From: Candidatus Aerophobota bacterium
GTDB taxonomy: Bacteria; Aerophobota; Aerophobia; Aerophobales; AE-B3A
Assembly (NCBI GenBank): GCA_004376485.1
Contig: SOJT01000104.1
Span: 1-5,454 of the forward strand
Length of the DNA: 5,454 bases
Direction: 5' to 3'
This document shows, piece by piece, positions 5,368-5,454 of this stretch. Both the position numbers and the translations under genes were made by a program. The first letter of the stretch is position 1; each line of letters begins with the position of its first letter. Under the pieces are notes generated by a model. It did not search any database. It was not told the origin of the DNA and saw only the letters and a program-made list of their open reading frames with translations.

Positions 5368-5454
5368 ATGGGTCTATTTCAAGCTAACTTTTCACCTTTT
5401 ATGCTCATAGTTATCTCTGTAAATGGTATGTCCTTGCCTGAGGCAGAAATCGCC
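5368..5454 (+). CDS. Possible start of a further gene, running off the window (partial)
   Basis: An ATG at 5368, 2 nt after the preceding stop, opens a frame with no stop to the window end (29 codons). It contains a second ATG at 5401 that would give MLIVISVNGMSLPEAEIA. Neither start has a convincing Shine-Dalgarno site. The VNG followed by an acidic helix start is loosely like the N-terminus of PpiC/SurA-type peptidyl-prolyl isomerases, but this is too short to assign. It is the only plus frame open to the end. A minus-strand frame is also open here, from the window edge to a stop around 5380, so a convergent gene cannot be excluded. Confidence 0.3.
   Translation, partial: MGLFQANFSPFMLIVISVNGMSLPEAEIA

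Noticed and set aside
5355..5375. Weak CCCA...TGGG hairpin after the last complete gene as a terminator
   Set aside because: Only about 4 bp of stem, low stability and no T-run.
5380..5454. Minus-strand convergent gene end at the right edge
   Set aside because: A short frame is open on the minus strand, but 24 codons with no recognisable motif is not enough to call it.

Overview
The window looks like the middle of one plus-strand operon devoted to sulfur incorporation. Five complete genes are recognisable at least to family level, and a sixth complete gene is of uncertain function. They are packed head to tail with gaps of 12 to 28 nt, mostly behind Shine-Dalgarno sites. There are no RNA genes, mobile elements, CRISPR arrays or gene-free stretches over 300 bases. 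The operon promoter must lie upstream of the window, and no convincing terminator is visible.

The gene set suggests an anaerobic bacterium, possibly thermophilic, or less likely an archaeon. The COG1900 plus NIL-ferredoxin pair is typical of methanogens and strictly anaerobic bacteria. AGGAGG ribosome sites are frequent and arginine is often written AGA/AGG. I cannot name the taxon from this.

Layout: (1) 1-90, the 3' end of an upstream gene whose product ends in a small Cys-X2-Cys knuckle. (2) 107-1030, cysteine synthase (O-acetylserine sulfhydrylase, CysK type). The open frame reaches back to an ATG at 20, but 107 is the better start. (3) 1059-2264, COG1900/DUF39 homocysteine-forming protein with its two conserved cysteines. 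(4) 2289-2696, its partner, a NIL-domain 2[4Fe-4S] ferredoxin. (5) 2715-3731, a ThiF/MoeB-type E1-like adenylyltransferase with structural Cys4 zinc site and candidate catalytic Cys184. (6) 3744-4532, a Thi4-type thiazole synthase carrying Cys, not His, at the sulfur-donor position. (7) 4553-5365, a protein that looks like an archaemetzincin-fold putative metallopeptidase with the catalytic HExxH lost but most of the structural Cys zinc site kept. (8) 5368-end, a possible start of a further gene, weakly supported.

Together, CysK would make cysteine from sulfide. COG1900 plus NIL-ferredoxin would make homocysteine from aspartate semialdehyde by a persulfide/ferredoxin route. Thi4 would make the thiamin thiazole. 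The E1-like protein would normally charge a ThiS/MoaD-like sulfur carrier, but none is present here. The points most worth a second look are the orphan E1 beside a Thi4 (two thiazole-sulfur logics side by side), the Cys-type Thi4, and the active-site-dead metzincin-like protein that closes the set.
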